The notes: generated by a model not told the origin, from the letters alone. 64,000 nt of DNA from Mycobacterium sp. SMC-8 (GCF_025263565.1 NZ_CP079865.1:6138001-6202000); one strand, 5' to 3'. Numbered from the stretch's first letter, positions 1 through 8,346 are shown. Numbers and translations are program-made.

Positions 1-627
1 TCCGAGCTCGGCGTGCGTTACGTGCGCACCGACGCGACCTCCGAGGAGTCGGTGCTTGCCGCGATCGCCGAAGCTGAAGCTCTCGGGCCGCTGCGCATTT
101 CGGTGGACACCCACGGTGGACCCGCCGGCGGCGGACGGCTCGTCGGCAAAGACGGATCCCCGCTGGGCTTGGACGCTTTCGAGACAACCATCAAGTTCTA
201 CCTCACCGCCGTGTTCAACATCATGCGGCTCTCGGCGGCGGCGATCGCCAAGACCGAACCGCTCGACGAGGGTGGACGGGGTGTCATCGTCAACACCGCC
301 TCGGTGGCAGGCTACGAGGGACAGATCGGACAGCTGCCGTATTCGGCGGCCAAGGGCGGGGTGATCGGGATGACGCTGGTCGCTGCTCGCGACCTGTCCC
401 CGTTGGGGATTCGCGTGGTGACGATCGCCCCCGGAACCATCAACACCCCGGCCTACGGCAACGCGGCCGATCAGCTCGAGCAGTACTGGGGACCGCAGGT
501 GCCGTTCCCGAAGCGTATGGGCCGGTCCACCGAATACGCGCAGCTGGCGCAGAGCATCGTCGAGAACGACTACCTCAACGGTGAGGTGATTCGGCTCGAC
601 GGGGCACTGCGATTCCCCCCGAAATGA
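1..627 (+). CDS. SDR oxidoreductase, 3-hydroxyacyl-CoA dehydrogenase-like (5' end cut by window)
   Basis: The reading frame is already open at base 1, so the Rossmann GxxxGxG start lies outside the window and only the last 208 residues are seen. They carry the SDR catalytic serine region (NTASVAGYEGQ), the YSAAK Tyr/Lys pair and the PGTINTP loop. The spacing resembles type II 3-hydroxyacyl-CoA dehydrogenases (HSD10 group), which oxidise 3-hydroxyacyl-CoA or hydroxysteroids with NAD in the cytoplasm. The C-terminus (NGEVIRLDGALRFPPK) is typical of this subgroup. It is followed after 19 bp by a second SDR on the same strand, probably in one operon. The class is secure; the substrate is inferred only from the beta-oxidation neighbours. 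Confidence 0.85.
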   Translation, partial: SELGVRYVRTDATSEESVLAAIAEAEALGPLRISVDTHGGPAGGGRLVGKDGSPLGLDAFETTIKFYLTAVFNIMRLSAAAIAKTEPLDEGGRGVIVNTASVAGYEGQIGQLPYSAAKGGVIGMTLVAARDLSPLGIRVVTIAPGTINTPAYGNAADQLEQYWGPQVPFPKRMGRSTEYAQLAQSIVENDYLNGEVIRLDGALRFPPK

Positions 628-646
628 CGCGGGAAGTGACCGACGG

Positions 647-1387
647 GTGACGCTGCAGGGAAAGGTCGCGTTCGTCGCGGGCGCGAGCCGCGGCATCGGC
701 GCCACCGTGGCCGCCGCGCTGGCGCGGGCGGGTGCGTCGGTGGCAGTGGCCGCCCGCTCGGAGCAGGAGGGAAAGCTGCCGGGAACAATCGGGTCTGTCG
801 CACAGCGGATTTCGGACGACGGCGGGCGGGCGCTGCCGGTACCGTGCGACGTCACCGACGAGGAGTCCGTCAACACCGCGATCACCGCGACGGTGGTCGA
901 GTTCGGCGGAATCGACATCCTGGTCGCCAATGCCGGCGTGCTGTGGCTCGGGCCCATCGAAACCACCCCGCTGAAACGGTGGCAGCTGTGCCTCGACGTC
1001 AACACCACCGGCGTCTTCCTGGTCACCAAGGCGGCCATCCCCCACATCCGGGTGCGCGGCCGGGGTTCGCTCATCGCTGTGACGACCACCGGGGTCGCCA
1101 TGACCGATCACGGTGCGAACGCCTACTGGGTGTCCAAAGCCGCGGTCGAACGGCTGTATCTCGGCCTGGCGGCCGATCTGAAACCGGACAACATCGCAGT
1201 GAACTGCCTGAGTCCGTCACGGGTGGTGCTCACCGAAGGCTGGCAGGCCGGCGGGGCGGGAATGCAGATCCCGCCCGAGATGGTCGAACCGCCCGAGGCC
1301 ATGGCCGATGCCGCGGTTTTTCTTGCCGGACAGGATGCTTCGGGCATCACCGGCACCATCCAGCGCTCCGAAGAGCTCACCCCGTAG
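647..1387 (+). CDS. SDR family NAD(P)-dependent oxidoreductase
   Basis: A 246-residue short-chain dehydrogenase with a GTG start. The N-terminal cofactor motif GASRGIG is at about residues 11-17, the NAG motif (VANAGVL) near 90, and the YWVSK catalytic Tyr/Lys near 160. The segment after the first strand (EQEGKLPGTIGSVAQ) is the longer loop seen in HSDL2-like SDRs, and the SDR at 10580 has a similar loop (PHPKLPGTVHTAV), so the two may be relatives. It lies 19 bp after another SDR and probably shares its transcript. The reaction is presumably oxidation of a hydroxyacyl-CoA or a cyclic alcohol; the substrate cannot be read from the sequence. Confidence 0.85.
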   Translation: MTLQGKVAFVAGASRGIGATVAAALARAGASVAVAARSEQEGKLPGTIGSVAQRISDDGGRALPVPCDVTDEESVNTAITATVVEFGGIDILVANAGVLWLGPIETTPLKRWQLCLDVNTTGVFLVTKAAIPHIRVRGRGSLIAVTTTGVAMTDHGANAYWVSKAAVERLYLGLAADLKPDNIAVNCLSPSRVVLTEGWQAGGAGMQIPPEMVEPPEAMADAAVFLAGQDASGITGTIQRSEELTP

Positions 1388-1430
1388 CGCGAGCGGGCAA
1401 GCGAGCCTGTCTCCGCCCCAGCCCCTCCGC

Positions 1431-1491
1431 GCGAGCGGGCGTGTCTGCGCCCGACACGCCGCGTCCTGGACGAACTTCGCGCACGCTCGGG
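1431..1491 (-). repeat. Repeat element copy A (inverted partner of 1636-1697)
   Basis: Read on the minus strand, this segment matches the element at 1636-1697 over most of its length. Shared blocks are CGAGCGTGCG, GCGGCGTGT and CGCAGACACGC, with CGCTCGC at the end. The ends of each copy are themselves inverted repeats (CGAGCGTGCG against CGCNCGCTCG), so each could fold into a hairpin, giving a REP-like mobile or structural element. Confidence 0.6.
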
Positions 1492-1530
1492 CCGCACGAT
1501 CCGCACGCTTGGTTCGCCCACTCCGCGCGC

Positions 1531-1590
1531 CGGTTGGCCTACTCGCTCGGTTGGCCTACTCGCTCGTTCGGCTACTCACTCGGTTGGGCT
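1531..1590. repeat. 17-bp tandem repeat, about 3.5 copies
   Basis: The unit CGGTTGGCCTACTCGCT occurs twice in perfect tandem (1531-1547 and 1548-1564). A diverged third copy lacks one base (1565-1580), and a partial fourth starts CGGTTGGGCT. A degenerate upstream copy may begin near 1508. Minisatellites of this kind are often variable in copy number between strains. Confidence 0.75.
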
Positions 1591-1635
1591 GCGCAATCCG
1601 CGCGTGCGATCCCGCGAGCGTGCGCACCATGCCCG

Positions 1636-1697
1636 GCGAGCGTGCGTGAAATCGGTTCGGAGTGCGGCGTGTTGGCCGCAGACACGCACGCTCGCGG
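1636..1697 (+). repeat. Repeat element copy B (hairpin-forming)
   Basis: The ends GCGAGCGTGCGTG and CACGCACGCTCGC are reverse complements, enclosing a spacer with GCGGCGTGTTGGCCGCAGACAC. It lies just before the stop codon of the leftward enoyl-CoA hydratase gene, so it could serve as that gene's terminator. Copy A at 1431-1491 is the same element inverted. Confidence 0.65.
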
Positions 1698-1707
1698 CAG
1701 GAAGCGC

Positions 1708-2472
1708 CTACTTTTTGGCGATCAGGCCGTCGACGATCTTGTTGAAGTCCGTCGTGCCGAACGACACGTACTCGGCCAGGTTGGCGTAATCCAACGACGC
1801 CATCACCGACTTCTCCAACTGCATGTTCATCAGCCGCTTGGTCGCCTCGACCGCCTGCTGCGGCAGCTCGATCATCTTGTTTGCGCACGTGATCGCCTCG
1901 GCGAGCGGATCCTCCACCACGTGATTGGCCAACCCGAGCTCGACCGCGCGCTGAGCCTTGATCCGCACACCGGTCAGCGCGAACTCCTTGGCCTGCAGCA
2001 GGCTGATCTGTGAACCCCACACCAGCGGGCCACCGTCGGCGGCCACCAGTCCGATCGACACGTGCGGATCGGCGAAGAACGCGTTCTCGGCGATGTAAAC
2101 GACGTCGGACAGCGCCGCCAGGCTGCAGCCCAGCCCGACGGCCGGCCCGTTCACCGCGGCGATCACCGGGATGCGGCAGCGCACCATACCGATCACCAGA
2201 TCACGACCGTGCTTGATCGTCTTCTGACGCAGGGCTTCGTCGTTGCGCAACTCGTCGAGGTAGTTGAAGTCGCCGCCGGCCGAAAACGCCCGTCCCGCAC
2301 CGGTGATGACGGCCGCACGCGCACCGGCGTCCTCGTTGAGTTCCTCCCAGATCTTGGCCAGGCCGACGTGCAGGTTGTCGTTGACCGCGTTGAGGTCGTC
2401 GGGTCGGTTCAGCGTGATGATGCGCAGGGCGCCGTCGGCCTCGACCTTGATTTCGTCTGGCATGGAATACAT
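1708..2472 (-). CDS. Enoyl-CoA hydratase/isomerase family protein
   Basis: 254 residues, the usual crotonase length. The first oxyanion-hole segment is GAGRAFSAGGDF and the second is NGPAVGLGCSLAALSD, both canonical for CoA-thioester hydratases and isomerases. The position where catalytic hydratases usually carry the first glutamate reads Gly/Pro here (NGPAVGLG), and the second acid falls in VSIGLVAADGG, so the exact reaction may not be simple hydration. ATG at 2472 was chosen because AAGGTAG lies just upstream; an ATG three codons later is possible. It is the last gene of a leftward run with two acyl-CoA dehydrogenase subunits and an acyl-CoA synthetase, a complete early beta-oxidation set. 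Confidence 0.88.
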   Translation of the reverse strand: MYSMPDEIKVEADGALRIITLNRPDDLNAVNDNLHVGLAKIWEELNEDAGARAAVITGAGRAFSAGGDFNYLDELRNDEALRQKTIKHGRDLVIGMVRCRIPVIAAVNGPAVGLGCSLAALSDVVYIAENAFFADPHVSIGLVAADGGPLVWGSQISLLQAKEFALTGVRIKAQRAVELGLANHVVEDPLAEAITCANKMIELPQQAVEATKRLMNMQLEKSVMASLDYANLAEYVSFGTTDFNKIVDGLIAKK

Positions 2473-2503
2473 CAGCTACCTTCTTTCTTCGCGCCGGCGC
2501 TCA

Positions 2504-3598
2504 TCAGCCGGAGGCTCCCAGTCCGAGAATGCGTTGCGCGATGATGTTCTTCTGAATCTGCGATGTGCCTCCCATGACACTTTGCGCCCGGCTGTACATG
2601 TAGGCCCCGAACAGTTCCTCGTCGGCGGTGCCGACCGTCGCCAGCGCCGCATGCCCGACCGACTGCTCGGTCCACGTCATCAACAACTTGTCCAGCGACC
2701 CCTGCGGGCCGTGGGTGATCCCGTCCAGCTGTTCGGAGAGCCGCCGCCGCACGTGCAGACGCAGCATCTCGGTCTGCACCCACGCCCACAGCAGCTCTTC
2801 GTTCGGTTCACCGTCGACCCGAGATGCCATCTGCCGCACCGTCTTTCCATAGCGGGCGGAGAAACCGAGCGTCGACGGCTCGCGCTCGTGGCTGACCACC
2901 GTCATCGCCAGCTTCCAGCCCTCGCCGGGTGCGCCGACCATGTTCTCGGCGGGCACCCGGGCGCCGTCGAAGCTCACCTGGCCGAATTCCTTGGTGACGC
3001 CGCTGATCATCTTCAGCGGCCGCTGCTCGATTCCGGGCTGGTGCATGCTGACGATGAACGCCGAGATGCCGCGATGTTTCGGCACGTCCTTGTCGGTGCG
3101 CGCAAGCACCAGGCACCAGTCGGCGACGTCAGAGTAGCTGGTCCAGATCTTGTGCCCGTGGATGACGTACTCGTCACCGTCCCGAACCGCGGTCGTGGTC
3201 AGTGACGCCAAGTCCGACCCCGCACCGGGCTCGGAGAAGCCCTGGCACCAGCGCTCGGTGCCGTTGATCATGCCGGGCAGGAACCGCCGGCGCAGTTCCT
3301 CGCTGCCATGGTGGCTCAGGCCGACGACGAGATAGCCGAGGCTGGGCCGCGCCGGGGCGCCGGCCTTGGCGATCTCCTCGTCGACGATCACGTCGTACAC
3401 CGGCGGCAGATCCTGGCCGCCGTACGCCTTCGGCCATGATGTGCCGAAGAAGCCGGCCTGGAACAGCGCCTGATGCCACTCGCCCGCCTTCGCCCAGTAC
3501 GCGTCGCCGGAGGTCGGAAACCTGCCCTTCTGCTCGGCCAGCCAGGCGCTCAGGCGCTCGCGAAACGCGGCCTCGTCGGGGGAATCACGAAAGTCCAA
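2504..3598 (-). CDS. Acyl-CoA dehydrogenase, large partner of a heteromeric pair
   Basis: 364 residues with the acyl-CoA dehydrogenase fold. The FAD/substrate signature [16 protein letters not shown] lies in the middle domain, followed by HKIWTSYSDVADWCLVLART, and the C-terminal helix ends in MGGTSQIQKNIIAQRILGLG. It overlaps the start of the second, shorter dehydrogenase gene by 14 bp. In mycobacteria such adjacent unequal subunits (for example FadE28-FadE29 for steroid side chains) form alpha2-beta2 flavoenzymes, so I infer a joint enzyme adding the alpha-beta double bond to a bulky acyl-CoA. Electrons would leave through ETF. Substrate unknown. Confidence 0.9.
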   Translation of the reverse strand: MDFRDSPDEAAFRERLSAWLAEQKGRFPTSGDAYWAKAGEWHQALFQAGFFGTSWPKAYGGQDLPPVYDVIVDEEIAKAGAPARPSLGYLVVGLSHHGSEELRRRFLPGMINGTERWCQGFSEPGAGSDLASLTTTAVRDGDEYVIHGHKIWTSYSDVADWCLVLARTDKDVPKHRGISAFIVSMHQPGIEQRPLKMISGVTKEFGQVSFDGARVPAENMVGAPGEGWKLAMTVVSHEREPSTLGFSARYGKTVRQMASRVDGEPNEELLWAWVQTEMLRLHVRRRLSEQLDGITHGPQGSLDKLLMTWTEQSVGHAALATVGTADEELFGAYMYSRAQSVMGGTSQIQKNIIAQRILGLGASG

Positions 3599-4400
3599 TG
3601 GTCAGCTCCTCCAGCTTCGCAGGCCAGGCCTCGGTCGCGGCCAGCACACGGCGCAGATAAACGTGCGCCAGGCATTCCCAGGTGTTGCCGATGCCGCCGT
3701 GTACCTGGATCGACGTCTCGCACACCGTCATCGCCGCCCGCGCACAGTAGATCTTCGCGACCCGGGCAGCCTCGATCGCTTCCCGCACCGGCAGTTCGTC
3801 GACCGCCCACGCGGCATGCCGGGCCACGCTGATCGATCCCTCGATCAGCGCCAGGCTCTCGGCGAGCAGGTGCGCGACGGCCTGGTAGGAACCGATCGTC
3901 GCACCGTACTGCGCGCGCACCTTGGCGTACTCGGTGGCCAGCGCGTGGGTGCCCCGCGCCGCCCCCAGGATGTCGGCAGTGGTCGACGCCAACGCGAGCG
4001 CATACCACCGGCCCGCATCGTCGTCGGAGAGGTCGGCCAGCTCGGCCGGCGATTCGACCACGCCGGCAAGGCTTTTCGTCAGATCCACGGTCTGCGGCAC
4101 GGCCTCGGTGGACGCCACCGGCCGGCCCAGTCGGCGCTGCAGGTCGTCGGCCAGCACCGGCCCGAGGTAGGGCACGTCGACCAGCCCCCGGCCGAACTCC
4201 TCGGCCACGATCGCGACCTCGATCGCGGAGGCGCCGTCGGAGCGCAGCGTGCGGAAACCGGTGGCGTCGACGGCCTTCTCCAGCCGCGCGATGCGTCCCG
4301 AGTCGTCGAGGTCGGCGACCGACCCCGGCCCGAGATCAGCCGACACCTCCGCGGCGGCATCACGCAGCTGTTGCTGCTCACTGGTCAGACGGACGTCCAC
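3585..4400 (-). CDS. Acyl-CoA dehydrogenase, small partner of a heteromeric pair
   Basis: 271 residues, much shorter than a full dehydrogenase. The N-terminal helical domain (TSEQQQLRDAAAEVSADLG) and the C-terminal helical domain with QVHGGIGNTWECLAHVYLRR are clear. The beta domain between them is abbreviated and lacks the EPGAGSD signature. This is the pattern of the non-substrate-binding chain in mycobacterial heterotetrameric dehydrogenases. It overlaps both neighbours: its last 14 bp overlap the larger subunit, and its start overlaps the end of the acyl-CoA synthetase gene. Tight translational coupling is therefore likely. Confidence 0.85.
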   Translation of the reverse strand: MDVRLTSEQQQLRDAAAEVSADLGPGSVADLDDSGRIARLEKAVDATGFRTLRSDGASAIEVAIVAEEFGRGLVDVPYLGPVLADDLQRRLGRPVASTEAVPQTVDLTKSLAGVVESPAELADLSDDDAGRWYALALASTTADILGAARGTHALATEYAKVRAQYGATIGSYQAVAHLLAESLALIEGSISVARHAAWAVDELPVREAIEAARVAKIYCARAAMTVCETSIQVHGGIGNTWECLAHVYLRRVLAATEAWPAKLEELTIGLS

Positions 4401-5811
4401 AGAATTCTCCGCTCTTCGCGCGGGCGCTCATCGCCCGCTCCCGTAAAACTCGCCGAAGCACCTTGCCCGAAGGCAGGCGCGGGATCTCGTCGACGACGAC
4501 CACACGGCTCGGTCGCTTGTAGGAGGCCAGCCGCTCGCCGACCAGGGCCGCGAGCTCGCCGGTGTCCACCGGTCCGCGCGCCGTCACGGCGGCGACGATC
4601 GCCTCGCCATCGCCTGCCGGGACCCCGAACACCGCGCAGTCGTCGACGGCCGGATGTCCGTGCAGCACGGCCTCGACCTCCGCGGGCGCGACCTGGAAAC
4701 CGCGGACCTTGATCATCTCCTTGGCGCGATCGGTGATCCGCAGCCAGCCGTCGGCGTCGAGCGTTCCGACGTCACCGGTGCGATACCAGCCGTCGGTGAA
4801 CGCGTGGCCGGTCCATTCGTCGGGCAGATAACCGGCCATCGCGGAGTCGGACCGCACCTGGATCTCTCCCTCGGCGTCCGGCCCCAACACCTCCCCCGTC
4901 TCCAGCGACACAATCCGGAGATCGACGCCGTCCACCGCGCGGCCAACGGTGTCCAGCCGCGGCTGCTGCAGGTCGTTGCAAGAGATCACCGGCAGCTCAC
5001 TGGCGCCGTAGGCCGTCACCCAGGACACCCCGGTGCGTTGCGTGACGGCAACGGCGACGCTGCTGGTCACCGGGGTGGCGCACCACATGATGCAGCGCAG
5101 CGAGGTGAGATCGTGCTTTTCGAGCTCCGGATGTGCCGACAGAGCCAGCGCGATCGGCGCCACCGCCATCTCAACGGTGATGCGGTCGGATTCGATGTGC
5201 CTGAGCATGGCGTCGATGTCGAAGCGGCGGTGCAACCGGATCCAGGCGCCGGTGTCGAGCGCCATCAGGATGTTGAGCAGCCCCAGGATGTGGGAGGGCG
5301 GCGTCATGACCTGCATGCGGTCCGCGGACGTCAGCCCCAGGCCGGACCGCCAGTGCCGCACCGCGACAGCCAGGGACGCATGCGTGTGCCGGACCGCCTT
5401 GGGCATGCCCGTGGTCCCGGAGCTGAAGACCAGCACCGCGTCGGCGGCCGGGTCGGGCTCGAGCGCCTCATGTTCCGCCGGGGGGATCTCCTGGTCGAGA
5501 GGCAGCATCGGCATGGCCTCGGCGAGGACGGGGTGATCACCGACCGCGTGCGTCGGTTCGGTGAGCGACAGCGCGTGGTCGACCTCGGTCCGCTTCCAGG
5601 CCGGACTCAGCAGCACCGCAGCCCCGCCGAGACGCCAGATCGCGTGCAGGGCCGCCACGAACTCCGGGCGGTTCGATGACATCAGTGCCACCCGTGATCC
5701 CGCGACCACCCCCCGCTGCTGCAACTCCGCGGCCATACCGGCAGCCAGGGCGTCGAGATCGGCGCGCGTGTACTGCCGATCCTCGAAGGCGAGCGCCCAG
5801 GGCTCACTCAC
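4378..5811 (-). CDS. Acyl-CoA synthetase (AMP-binding, FadD-like)
   Basis: 477 residues from a GTG at 5811. The open frame continues far upstream, but I see no ATG, GTG or TTG between that GTG and the divergent promoter at 5880, so this start is preferred. Landmarks are the AMP-binding P-loop VFSSGTTGMPKAVRHTH, the adenine motif TAYGASELP, the hinge region GWYRTGDVGTLDADGWL with RAKEMIKVRGFQV, and the C-terminal catalytic Lys in LPSGKVLRR. It forms an acyl-AMP and then the acyl-CoA, the entry step for the downstream dehydrogenase and hydratase with which it is co-directed and overlapping. Substrate unknown. Confidence 0.9.
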   Translation of the reverse strand: MSEPWALAFEDRQYTRADLDALAAGMAAELQQRGVVAGSRVALMSSNRPEFVAALHAIWRLGGAAVLLSPAWKRTEVDHALSLTEPTHAVGDHPVLAEAMPMLPLDQEIPPAEHEALEPDPAADAVLVFSSGTTGMPKAVRHTHASLAVAVRHWRSGLGLTSADRMQVMTPPSHILGLLNILMALDTGAWIRLHRRFDIDAMLRHIESDRITVEMAVAPIALALSAHPELEKHDLTSLRCIMWCATPVTSSVAVAVTQRTGVSWVTAYGASELPVISCNDLQQPRLDTVGRAVDGVDLRIVSLETGEVLGPDAEGEIQVRSDSAMAGYLPDEWTGHAFTDGWYRTGDVGTLDADGWLRITDRAKEMIKVRGFQVAPAEVEAVLHGHPAVDDCAVFGVPAGDGEAIVAAVTARGPVDTGELAALVGERLASYKRPSRVVVVDEIPRLPSGKVLRRVLRERAMSARAKSGEFCGRPSDQ

Positions 5812-5867
5812 GTCGCGCGCGCCCCTTCCGACACAGTGTTGGATGATGGTTGCGAGAGGATTACCGC

Positions 5868-5908
5868 TTGTCCAGGAGAATACTATTCTCCTATTATCAG
5901 AATGACAA
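5868..5908. promoter_or_regulatory. Divergent promoters sharing a 19-bp palindromic operator
   Basis: A perfect inverted repeat, AGGAGAATA-C-TATTCTCCT, occupies 5874-5892. Rightward, TTGTCC (5868-5873) and TATTAT (5892-5897) are 18 bp apart, and the palindrome fills the space between them. Leftward, TTGTCA (5903-5908 complement) and TAGTAT (5880-5885 complement) are 17 bp apart, with the -10 inside the palindrome. One dimeric regulator bound here could silence both the ferredoxin and the acyl-CoA synthetase operon. The regulator is not identified. Confidence 0.65.
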
Positions 5909-5925
5909 TGTCGAAAGAGGGTTCC

Positions 5926-6246
5926 ATGACCGACCCGCAGACACCCGCAGCGGGGTCCGCCGTCACCGATGCAGGCACCATCACCATCACGTTGGACGGC
6001 ACCACCGCATCGGTGGCGCACCGGCCCGACGAGACGCTGCTGGAGAGCGCGCGTCGCGCCGGCATGGGACCGCCGTTCTCGTGCGAGGCGGGCAACTGCG
6101 GAACCTGCATGGCGTTGCTGACCGACGGGACGGCGACGATGCGGGTCAACGACGCGCTGACCGAGGACGAGGTCGCCGAGGGATACGTCCTGACCTGCCA
6201 GGCGGTGCCGGACACCCCCGATGTGAGGGTCAGCTACGACGAGTGA
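5926..6246 (+). CDS. [2Fe-2S] ferredoxin, plant type
   Basis: 106 residues from the ATG at 5926, which has AGAGGG about 5 bases upstream; ATGs at 5902 and 5908 are in frame but lack such a site. Cysteines 53, 58, 61 and 91 form the C-x4-C-x2-C...C cluster-binding pattern (SCEAGNCGTC and LTCQ). It has no reductase or oxygenase domain, so it should shuttle electrons to a partner oxygenase or reductase not clearly present in the window; the LLM oxidoreductase and cytochromes P450 elsewhere are possible partners. It is divergent from the acyl-CoA synthetase, and its last 13 bp overlap the convergent CoA-transferase gene. Confidence 0.9.
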   Translation: MTDPQTPAAGSAVTDAGTITITLDGTTASVAHRPDETLLESARRAGMGPPFSCEAGNCGTCMALLTDGTATMRVNDALTEDEVAEGYVLTCQAVPDTPDVRVSYDE

Positions 6247-7313
6247 GCCGGCACGGCACGATGCTCGTCGAGCCGGGGCGCCGGCCGGTACTGGGGGGCG
6301 TACCCGGCGATGTGGATCGGGCTGCCGACTTGGCGGAACTCGCCCGCGGTGACCACCGCGTGCGGCGTGGCGGCCAGCGCCTCGGGCAGCGTGCGCACCG
6401 CGGCGACCGGAATACCCAGCGGCTGCAGGCGCTGTTGCCAGTTCACCGCGGAGTCGGTCTGCAACACCGCCCCTACCAGCTCCAACACCTCGTCGCGGCG
6501 AGCCGCGCGTTCGGCCATGGTGGAAAAACCTTCGATTCCCGCCTCGCCCGCAAAGGCCGCCCAGAACGCGTCGTGGGTGATGAACAGTGCCAGGTAGCCA
6601 TCTGCGGTCGGAAACAACTGCGCCGGAACGTAATACGAGTGTGCCCCGTACGGATACCGTTGCGGCTCCACGCCCTCGTTGAGGTACGCCGCGGCGCGGT
6701 AGTTCAGCTGCGAGAGCATCACGTCCTGCAAGGACACGTCGACCTGCCCACCCCGACCGGACACGATCTGGGCGAGAAGCCCCAGCGCTGCGGTCAGACC
6801 GGTGGAGTTGTCGGCCGACGAATACCCCGGCAGCGTCGGAGGCCCCTGCGGGTCTCCCGTCATCGCAGCCACCCCGGTTGCCGCCTGGATGACATAGTCG
6901 AACGCCGGATCGTCCCCGCCGTCGAGGCCGAAGCCGGTCATCGCGACGCACACGATGCGCTCGTTAAACTCCTTGAGCGCCTCATAGGTCAGCCCCAGCC
7001 GCCGGATGGCCGAGGGCTTCATGTTCACCAGCAGCGCGTGGGCATCCGCCACCAGCTCGCCCAGACGGGCACGCCCCTCGGCCGATCTCAGGTCGAGGAC
7101 CACGCTCTGCTTGTTGCGGTTCAGGCTCGCGAAGTAGCTGTCGCTGACCTGCCGGGAGATCTCGCCGCCGGGCGGCTCGACCTTGATCACCTCGGCACCC
7201 AGGTCGGCGAGCATCATCGTCGCGTACGGTCCGGCCAGCATGACGCCGACCTCGATGATCCGAATGCCGGCCAGCGGCGCGCCGCCTACCGGGCCCGGCG
7301 GGCCGGCGCTCAT
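6234..7313 (-). CDS. CaiB/BaiF-type (class III) CoA-transferase
   Basis: 359 residues. The N-terminus GIRIIEVGVMLAGPYATMML with LADLGAEVIKVEPPGG is the family signature, and LNRNKQSVVLDLRS follows. The aspartate in YSSADNSTGLTAALGLLA fits the catalytic Asp that forms the enzyme-acyl anhydride. Family members move CoA between carboxylic acids without ATP; some paralogues are racemases. Here it would activate or recycle an acid in the surrounding catabolic pathway. It is the last of a leftward run with the LLM oxidoreductase and the mutase subunits, and its end overlaps the convergent ferredoxin gene by 13 bp. Confidence 0.88.
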   Translation of the reverse strand: MSAGPPGPVGGAPLAGIRIIEVGVMLAGPYATMMLADLGAEVIKVEPPGGEISRQVSDSYFASLNRNKQSVVLDLRSAEGRARLGELVADAHALLVNMKPSAIRRLGLTYEALKEFNERIVCVAMTGFGLDGGDDPAFDYVIQAATGVAAMTGDPQGPPTLPGYSSADNSTGLTAALGLLAQIVSGRGGQVDVSLQDVMLSQLNYRAAAYLNEGVEPQRYPYGAHSYYVPAQLFPTADGYLALFITHDAFWAAFAGEAGIEGFSTMAERAARRDEVLELVGAVLQTDSAVNWQQRLQPLGIPVAAVRTLPEALAATPHAVVTAGEFRQVGSPIHIAGYAPQYRPAPRLDEHRAVPAHSS

Positions 7314-7341
7314 CGCACTACCTCGCTTTTCACGCCGGCGA

Positions 7342-8298
7342 TCATCGCACGCGCTTGGCGAGCTCGCCGATCACCTCGCGGGTGCGGTACTTCGACGCGA
7401 CCAGCTCGTCGCGGGTCTCCCCGATCGGCAGCAACCGCACCGACAGGTCGGTGACCCCCGCATCGGCGAACTGCTTGAACCGCGCCAGGATCGACTCTTC
7501 GTCACCGGCCGCGCACAGATCGCCGACGTTGCGGGCGTCGCCACGATCCAGCAACCGCTGGTAGTTCGGCGAGGTCTCCGCCTCGGCGAGGATCCGGTTG
7601 GCCCGCTCCTTGGCGGCGTCGACCTCGGAGTTCGCACACAGGCACACCGGGATGCCGGCGACGATTCGCGGCGCTGGGCGCCCCGCCTCGGCGGCGGCCT
7701 TGATGATCTTCGGCGCGATGTGCTCGCCGATTGCCTTCTCGTCGGCCATCCACAGCACGGTGCCGTCGGCGCGCTCCCCCGCGATCTGCAGCATCACCGG
7801 TCCCAGCGCGGCCACCAGCACCGGAAGCGGTTGCTCGGCACCGAGAACCGTCGGATTGTGCACGGTGAACGTGTCGTTCTCGACGTCGACATCACCCGGT
7901 CCGGCGAGCGCGGCGCTGAGCACCTCGAGGTAGTCACGGGTGTAGGCGGCCGGCTTGTCGTACGGGAGGCCCAGCATGTCGCGCACGATCCAGTGATGCG
8001 ACGGCCCGACACCGAGGGCAAGCCGCCCGTTCGCCATCGCATGCACCGAAAGCGCCTGCCGGGCAAGGGCGATCGGATGCTGTGCCTGCAGCGGCACGAC
8101 AGCGGTGCCGAGTTCGATCCGCGAGGTGTGCGCCGCCATCAGGGCGACCATCGTCAGGCAGTCGAAGTCGTTGGGCACCTGCGGCATCCACGCGGTGTCC
8201 AGGCCCGCCGACTCGGCCCACTCGATGTCGGACACCAGCTTGCTGACTTTGCGCGCCATGTCGCCGCGCTCGGCCCCGATCATCACTCCGAGTCTCAT
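7342..8298 (-). CDS. LLM-class flavin/F420-dependent oxidoreductase
   Basis: 318 residues of the luciferase-like TIM barrel: IEWAESAGLDTAWMPQV near the start, then RIELGTAVVPLQAQHPIALA, NGRLALGVGPSHHWIVRD, and AGERADGTVLWMADEKAIGE. Mycobacterial members with this architecture usually use F420, although FMN use cannot be excluded by eye. It probably performs a reduction or dehydrogenation in the same pathway as the CoA-transferase (28 bp downstream) and the B12 mutase (118 bp upstream, separated by a repeat-like spacer). Substrate unknown. Confidence 0.85.
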   Translation of the reverse strand: MRLGVMIGAERGDMARKVSKLVSDIEWAESAGLDTAWMPQVPNDFDCLTMVALMAAHTSRIELGTAVVPLQAQHPIALARQALSVHAMANGRLALGVGPSHHWIVRDMLGLPYDKPAAYTRDYLEVLSAALAGPGDVDVENDTFTVHNPTVLGAEQPLPVLVAALGPVMLQIAGERADGTVLWMADEKAIGEHIAPKIIKAAAEAGRPAPRIVAGIPVCLCANSEVDAAKERANRILAEAETSPNYQRLLDRGDARNVGDLCAAGDEESILARFKQFADAGVTDLSVRLLPIGETRDELVASKYRTREVIGELAKRVR

Positions 8299-8346
8299 TG
8301 CCCACCCCCGCTTCGCCCGCCCGGCCTGATTGAACGTGCCTCCTCC

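Larger units (their letters stand above)
1388..1707. repeat. Gene-free repeat block between convergent genes
   Basis: No credible gene lies in these 320 bases between two convergent transcripts. They hold two copies of a roughly 60-bp element in opposite orientation and a 17-bp tandem repeat, listed separately. A further degenerate piece (GCGCGAGCGGGC) recurs near 1387 and 1429. The block looks like a pile-up of intergenic repeats and could act as a bidirectional transcription end. Confidence 0.6.

Noticed and set aside
1531..1590. CRISPR array
   Set aside because: Repeats are directly adjacent with no spacers; it is a simple tandem repeat.
5812..6951. Upstream continuation of the acyl-CoA synthetase frame
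   Set aside because: It crosses the divergent promoter and lies antisense to the ferredoxin; protein text is Arg/Gly-rich without family features.
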